Shown here: positions 60,370 to 64,000 of the stretch, piece after piece
How positions within the stretch are numbered: position 1 is the first letter of the stretch
Layout of the letters: each line of letters opens with the position of its first letter
Assembly (NCBI GenBank): GCA_036897095.1
Contig: JAYMSP010000196.1
Location: 1-64,000, forward strand
Length of the DNA stretch: 64,000 nt
Source: Plantago elongata
Taxonomy: Eukaryota > Streptophyta > Magnoliopsida > Lamiales > Plantaginaceae
Direction of reading: 5' to 3'
The notes under the pieces: generated by a model
Database searches by the model: none
The model's input: only the letters and a program-made list of their open reading frames with translations
Told to the model about the DNA's origin: nothing
Made by a program: the position numbers and the translations under genes

Positions 60370-62392
60370 TTATGAGTAGAATTGGTAGCTAGAGGCTGTG
60401 AGAATGATATTCCTCAGGGCTCCAATTGGTGCTATAATCATCAATAGAACACCAAGAACAATGCACATCTGTAATAAAAAATGCGATAGTTTAGTTCATG
60501 AACATGCTTATATAGCCATTGAAGTAGTTGACTACTTGTATATGTAAAAACTTACCCAGTTAGTCCACCAGGATAAGCTAAATTTCCTTGGCTTGTAGAC
60601 AGTTAGCCACATAATACATGGTAGCTGTAAGAGAGTCACAAGTCAGCGTCATGAGCCCATCATTAACATTGAAACAAATTATGTTTTTATAGACTGTTGC
60701 TTACGAAGTATGTGGTTGGAGCGAAAGCAAATCCTCCGAAGAATCCAAGAAGTCCCCCGAAGAATGGGAAGGTAATTCCAATAAACATTGTCACAGCTGA
60801 AATAAGATAGCAGATGCATTTAAAAGAGAGGCTCATATACTTATTGTAAATACTTGTATACTGCAGAACTATATACCAGTAAAATGACTAGATACATACC
60901 CACGTAGAGATTCCTTGTAACAAACCGCAGATACCAAGTAGGGCTGAAATTTAGTTTCTTCACTAGGAGAGTTTCTAACATGTCAAAGACTGGCATTGCA
61001 TAGATCTGCATTGATGAATTAAATAGTACCGTTACATACTTGTTGTCTCATTCCAATAGTCAAAATGAAGTAAAATTTGATATCGAAATAGTCCCCATAG
61101 TTTCCATTTATATGCAGAGAGAATTGCTATGTGTAAATTATAAATTTGATAGTTTACCTGATAGCTTCCAATAACATGGACCACAACAAACAAGTTAGCC
61201 ATGGCAATGAGCCAATTTGGGTTGTTTAGAGAGATTAGGATATTATCATCAACAGCATTGCCAAACGTCCAGTAGCCGATGAAGGCTACCGGGAAATAGC
61301 ATAGTGCAACGACAATGTAAGCAACTATTACTCCTTTCCACATAGGTATCTTTGATGGCTGCTCGGGTGTTGAAGGGATTGTGGCTTGAATCTCCAATAC
61401 GACATTGTGACCAGCATAAGCAAATGCCACATCACCCAATGCATTGAAGAAGTCGAATACTGTGCCTGCCGTGGTGGTAGCTGGATAACCATATTGCACA
61501 TTGGGCTGTACACCCTTACCGACTGAGGCCCCCCAAGCGATTGTAGAGTAACTGCAAAGCACAGTAATTGACATATTAGGACTATCATTTTTACATTAGT
61601 AACTATTTGTACGTTGCTAGAAAGTGATTACTCTTGAGTCTTTACTATTGATATACAGGGTTTGCTCTCTATATCTCTGAGTCTTTGGGTTTATTGTGAA
61701 CTTCAAGATTTTCAAGAAAACTAGCAAAGAAATTTTACCTCAAGGACATGACTGCTGCTGCCAAAGACACACCAGAGATAGCATTGAGGTTGGGGAGATG
61801 GGAGAGTACAAAGTGAACCGAGGCAAAGATCATGATAAAGTAGCTAAGCTTGATGTCTCTGCAATGGTCTCCGCACACCAATTCGTGAAACTTGTGGAGT
61901 GATCTTCCACCAGTAACCATGTAAACAATGCAAACGCCAACTTCGACAACTAGTTGTTGAGGCACAACAATATATAGGCCAAGCTTTTCACCAAATGCAT
62001 GCTGTCCAAGCTCGTGATACCTGTCGAAACGCTTCCCCGGTACCATTTCATGCATCTCAACCATTTGCCATAGGGTATAAAGAGTGACAATCCAGGATAT
62101 AACCATCACTGCTACTCCAGGACCCCTGCATAAACGCGAGGGAAAATTATCAGTATTTGACTGTAGACCTGATTTAGGTAAGAGATTTTCAATGATGAAC
62201 ATGAGTTGTTTTTTACCATCCTAGACGGGACATGGCGTATGGGAGACTGAGGACTCCGGCTCCAACCATGGCAGTCACATTGTGAAAAGCCGAGTACCAC
62301 CATTTCGCGTTTCTTGAAGAAGTGATTGGCAACCAGTCATCAATCTGCTTCTCTCTTGCAGTTCTAGTATCCTGCAAAATGTCATGCAACAT
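60370..62392 (-). CDS. LHT1-like: LHT-E: LHT1-type amino-acid transporter, first exon uncertain
   Basis: Seven exons are clear: 62371-62217, 62125-61739, 61551-61158, 61005-60900, 60796-60705, 60624-60556 and 60468-60370, coding ~439 residues plus a start. Motifs: [91 protein letters not shown], ending YQFYS. Exon 3 is one codon longer than in LHT-D. No upstream exon 1 could be recognised. The frame is open upstream of the usual acceptor to an ATG at 62392 (MLHDILQ before DTRTAREKQ), so either this serves as start or a short exon lies beyond. Intron 4 starts with GT. Head-to-tail with LHT-D; no damage in the core. Confidence 0.88.
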
Positions 62393-62399
62393 TTCTTTA

Positions 62400-64000
62400 A
62401 CTTTCTAGAATGAGGAATTCTACAAGATCATTTGGTAATTGGTATGATTTCTGATGACTCGAAATTACATAATTTAACACATTTTACCCCTTATTTTCTT
62501 CACACCTACCTTCCTTTCTTTTTTTTCTCTTTTTCTTTTTTACCTTATGTTCTACAAGTAATAACAAATAAGTTCTCGGTAATAATTTAAATGTTCGTTT
62601 CTTTTTTTACGAACTCCAGAGATACTTACTCGATACAAGTCTTTTTCTTAATTTGTGAATTTTAATCCAAAATGAAAGTAAACAAAAAATTTCCAATAAT
62701 TAAAATAGGATACAATATGATATTATTACTTTGGCAAAAAGTTAACTAGAATCATTTTGGGCCTATAGGCTTGAATTATTTCCCCAAGACTTGGGAAAAG
62801 TTGTTCAAAAAAGTTTGTAATCCTTTTCCCACCTACCACAAACCGCAATCTTTCACATCTCCGACAAATCATATACTTCTAAAAAGCCTCAAATTGTCCG
62901 ATAATTCACAGCTAGTGCGATGCTGCGATGGACTCGAATACATAAAATATACTCCCCCCATTTAATTAACTAAGAAGATAATATTTTTGTATATTAATTG
63001 ATGGAGTCACACTTAATCGAATTACTCCATTCGATTCAATAAAATCTTCTTAACTTTTCTTTTTTGACGTTACAAACTTTCTAATTCATAAATAATAAGT
63101 TTTTATCCCGTTAATTGATATCTGATTATATCTTTTTCCTTCCTTTACCATCATTCCATCAAATCTATCACTTAATTTATAACTCACTTATAAGTGTATC
63201 AACATAATAGTCCACACAAACTATTATACTATTATTATTCTTTAATTTTAGAGAGAACAACCATTTAGGAAGTTTTAAAAAGGATTGGGGTTGGGGGGGG
63301 TTTTGAGTATTATTTATAACTTTGAAAAATAAGATAATAATATGATTATGACCAATGAAAGTGAAGTCAACTAATGCCCGTTATGGTCAAGCATGTAACA
63401 TGTAATTGAGCCATTTGCACATGGTTCCAATTTCAATTCCCTATAAGATATCCATATGTGACTAATGAAACCTTTTATCTCATCTGTACTTAAACTATAA
63501 TCTTCGGGTTTAATTAATTTAAAATTATCACACGCTGAACATGGAACCCATAAATGACACACAACTTGTATATACAGGCACAGCTGATTATTATGAATAA
63601 GTAATCTGGTCAGAAAGAGACAAAAAGACTATTGATCTGTAAGAGATGAATTGGTCAACTTTGTCTTAAATTTAATTAGGCCAGTTGATGCCGTAGGATA
63701 AAGGTTGTTGCTCTATCAAGACTTCATATGGATCATGTGATATGTACACAATAACACAAAGCAAGAGTACATTAATTTGCACTTGGGAATGAAGAATGAA
63801 AACACATGATTTAGGAGCCATGTAACTTGAAGTGTATATTGGTATGCTAAGGGAAACGATATACATGCACGGACGACTAGATCGTGAAATGATGTTGCGA
63901 TGACAAACTAAACATTTATTGGATGAGTTGATCTCATGTCCGAATGGCCAAAATTTTGTGAATCCGAACGATACGTACAACAGTTGAGATCTGTTTGGAA
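62400..64000. other. Upstream region of LHT-E, no gene seen
   Basis: AT-rich. An LHT-E first exon may hide here, for example before the strong donor-like TCGA|GTAAGTATC (minus strand, near 62640), but no ATG leads into it in frame. A G-run occurs at 63293-63301. 62950-63250 has Stowaway-like vocabulary without paired ends. Confidence 0.4.

Overview
This is a nuclear window from a eudicot flowering plant. The genes have short plant-type introns, intergenic DNA is AT-rich, and the repeats are plant families: Stowaway- and Tourist-like MITEs, a MULE remnant, a Helitron end, tRNA-derived SINEs and a decayed Ty1/copia element. I cannot place it to genus.

Layout. 1-1538: LTR end inside a decayed Helitron that keeps its 3' hairpin and CTAG end. 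2679-6111 (+): 11-exon SET-domain/Rubisco-LSMT-like methyltransferase with two consecutive GC-AG introns, flanked by two copies of a ~0.5 kb repeat. 13390-14181 (-): single-exon DUF7950 gene. 14.4-28.0 kb: no credible gene, but MITEs, a fold-back element with a minisatellite core and a SINE. 28.2-44.4 kb: three intact LHT amino-acid transporter genes on + (LHT-A, B, C). Between A and B lie a Stowaway MITE and a MULE remnant. Between B and C lies a PPR pseudogene (38.6-40.7 kb, -) split by a long-TIR element that itself carries a Tourist-like MITE. 46.1-48.7 kb: copia remnant (-). 48.9-52.8 kb: two DUF295 fragments and a small repeat-containing ORF. 55402-56136 (+): TLC-domain membrane protein. 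57.2-59.2 and 60.4-62.4 kb (-): two more LHT genes (LHT-D, E).

The core is a five-copy LHT cluster in two opposed blocks. All five share the exon lengths 106, 92, 69 and 99 for exons 5-8 and 394 for exon 4. A-C lack one residue in the loop after MHEM; D and E have the LHT1-type PGKR loop. The donor of intron 4 is GC in B, C and D but GT in A and E. About 270 bp of LHT-D 3' flank recurs inverted at 49.3 kb, fused to a DUF295 fragment; this may mark a rearrangement or a lost sixth LHT gene. From memory, the SET gene resembles Arabidopsis At5g14260 and the TLC gene At5g14285, and an LHT gene (At3g01760) lies in the region thought to be homeologous, so the gene set may be an old syntenic block expanded by LHT duplication and repeats. 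I saw no RNA gene, CRISPR array or organellar insertion.
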